The notes below the pieces were generated by a model that worked only from the letters and a program-made list of their open reading frames with translations, was not told where the DNA came from and did not search any database. Shown one piece after another: positions 5,586 through 6,240 of a stretch of DNA of 6,240 nt (within the stretch, counting starts at the first letter, position 1; every line of letters starts with the position of its first letter). Location of the stretch: positions 1 to 6,240 of the forward strand of contig JAJTHR010000189.1 in NCBI GenBank assembly GCA_021298935.1, in the 5' to 3' direction. Source of the DNA: Parachlamydia sp. Lineage in GTDB: Bacteria > Chlamydiota > Chlamydiia > Chlamydiales > Parachlamydiaceae. Made by a program: the position numbers and the translations under genes.

Positions 5586-6107
5586 ATGCAAATAATAAAT
5601 AAACTACAAGATAGTTTTTTTAATGAATCAATTTTAGATGTATTAGTTAAAGAGAACTTGAAAGATGAAGAAATTTCTCAAATAGCCAATAAAATTCTTC
5701 AAATTTTGCATCCCGTTGAATCAAATCCCAAGCAGTTGAAAGAATTCATTCATTTAGTGAATGAGCCTTATTGCAAATCTTATACAATCCTGGAAAATGC
5801 ATTGAGCATTGTTTCAAAAAGCCAGCAACTGGAGGCTGTCCATTGCAAAGGTCTTCTTGAAATAATTTTGCCGCGCTTTGATTTTTATCAGCTTTTTGAT
5901 GAGCTGCATATTCCAATTCTTCATCACCTGGATCCTGCAACACTTCAAGGTTTTGCAAGCGCATCGATGAGCAGTTTATTTCTCTCTAGAGAAACTTTAA
6001 TTGAAAAAATTAATTTAAAAGAGATAGATCCACCGGCGCTAACTTTTCAAGAAACAATACAATTTTACAAAGGGCAAGAAAAAAAAGCCCTCCTTCTGGA
6101 TTTGTGA
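5586..6107 (+). CDS. Hypothetical protein with a weak F-box-like segment
   Basis: I do not firmly recognise this 173-residue protein. It is predicted to be almost wholly helical, acidic to neutral, with no signal peptide or membrane segment. Residues 106-140, including ELHIPILHHLDPATL followed by a short helix, have the hydrophobic spacing of an F-box (Leu-x-x-x-Ile-Leu-x-x-Leu-Asp-x-x-x-Leu), but the usual Leu-Pro opening and Cys-x-x-Trp end are missing. F-box proteins occur in amoeba-associated intracellular bacteria as effectors that engage host SCF ubiquitin ligases, which is why the similarity is worth noting; here it is only suggestive. The ATG is preceded by a weak AAGAGA (5574-5579). 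Codon use is AT-rich. The gene stands alone on its strand, ends eight bases before a strong hairpin, and has no obvious partner. Confidence 0.65.
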   Translation: MQIINKLQDSFFNESILDVLVKENLKDEEISQIANKILQILHPVESNPKQLKEFIHLVNEPYCKSYTILENALSIVSKSQQLEAVHCKGLLEIILPRFDFYQLFDELHIPILHHLDPATLQGFASASMSSLFLSRETLIEKINLKEIDPPALTFQETIQFYKGQEKKALLLDL

Positions 6108-6115
6108 CTATTCAC

Positions 6116-6152
6116 CACCTCGCCCCGTTTGCTGCGCAAACGAGGCGAGGTG
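6116..6152. terminator. 17-bp GC-rich hairpin between convergent stops, possible bidirectional terminator
   Basis: The arms 6116-6132 (CACCTCGCCCCGTTTGC) and 6136-6152 (GCAAACGAGGCGAGGTG) are inverted copies with a three-base loop and one mismatch. The mismatch is C/A in plus-strand RNA and becomes a G-U wobble in minus-strand RNA. It starts nine bases after the plus-strand stop (6107) and lies 20 bases past the minus-strand stop (6172), so it could end both transcripts. No T-run follows on either strand, so it is not a classical intrinsic terminator; a dispersed repeat element or an RNA 3'-end stabiliser is equally possible. Confidence 0.55.
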
Positions 6153-6171
6153 ATAAATGACATATCGTTCG

Positions 6172-6240
6172 TTAAGTCGCCCTTAAAACCAACCTAGGTG
6201 ATCCAGCAACTGCTTCTGCCAATGAGTTGATGATGTTCCA
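6172..6240 (-). CDS. 3' end of an unidentified coding sequence entering from the right edge
   Basis: Reading the minus strand from the right edge gives 22 open codons followed by TAA at 6172-6174. The peptide ends in AVAGSPRLVLRAT and has the composition of a real protein C-terminus. No start is in the window and the stretch is too short to assign. A transposase C-terminus is one possibility given the adjacent GC-rich inverted repeat, but nothing shows it. The location between a strong hairpin and the window edge supports a convergent gene. Confidence 0.4.
   Translation of the reverse strand, partial: WNIINSLAEAVAGSPRLVLRAT

Overview
The window looks like a compact stretch of chromosome from an AT-rich Gram-negative bacterium. 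Short intergenic gaps, small exported proteins, a TMEM14-family membrane protein, a protealysin-like M4 peptidase and a possible F-box-like reading frame would fit an amoeba-associated lineage such as the Parachlamydia group or Legionella. That assignment is inference: the window carries no rRNA or other phylogenetic marker. No tRNA, rRNA, CRISPR array or complete mobile element was seen.

Left block (1-1223, minus strand). A promoter near 1266-1294 appears to drive a two-gene unit: a 134-residue protein with a cysteine-packed N-terminal half, then an exported DUF4019 protein. Downstream on the same strand is the 5' part of tex, which runs off the left edge. A perfect 10-bp inverted repeat covers the tex ribosome binding site.

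Middle block (1224-3949). A TMEM14-like membrane protein is transcribed rightward from a short divergent region. Facing it is a minus-strand unit of msrBA (methionine sulfoxide reductase B-A fusion), an ATP-grasp enzyme of unassigned substrate, and a tyrosine-rich exported protein. The msrBA to ATP-grasp gap is 20 bp. The ATP-grasp gene overlaps the tyrosine-rich gene by 13 bp. The TMEM14-like and tyrosine-rich genes converge and overlap by 128 bp in antisense.

Right block (3950-6240). A short divergent promoter region leads to a rightward M4 metallopeptidase with all its catalytic residues, no signal peptide and a long cysteine-bearing N-terminal region. Next comes a 173-residue protein that I do not firmly recognise, with a weak F-box-like stretch. 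A 17-bp GC-rich hairpin separates it from the 3' end of a minus-strand coding sequence that enters from the right edge.

No complete new system is evident. The least ordinary items are the ATP-grasp/tyrosine-rich coupled pair, the cysteine-rich protein with its internal tandem duplication, the antisense gene overlap, and the hairpin over the tex ribosome binding site.
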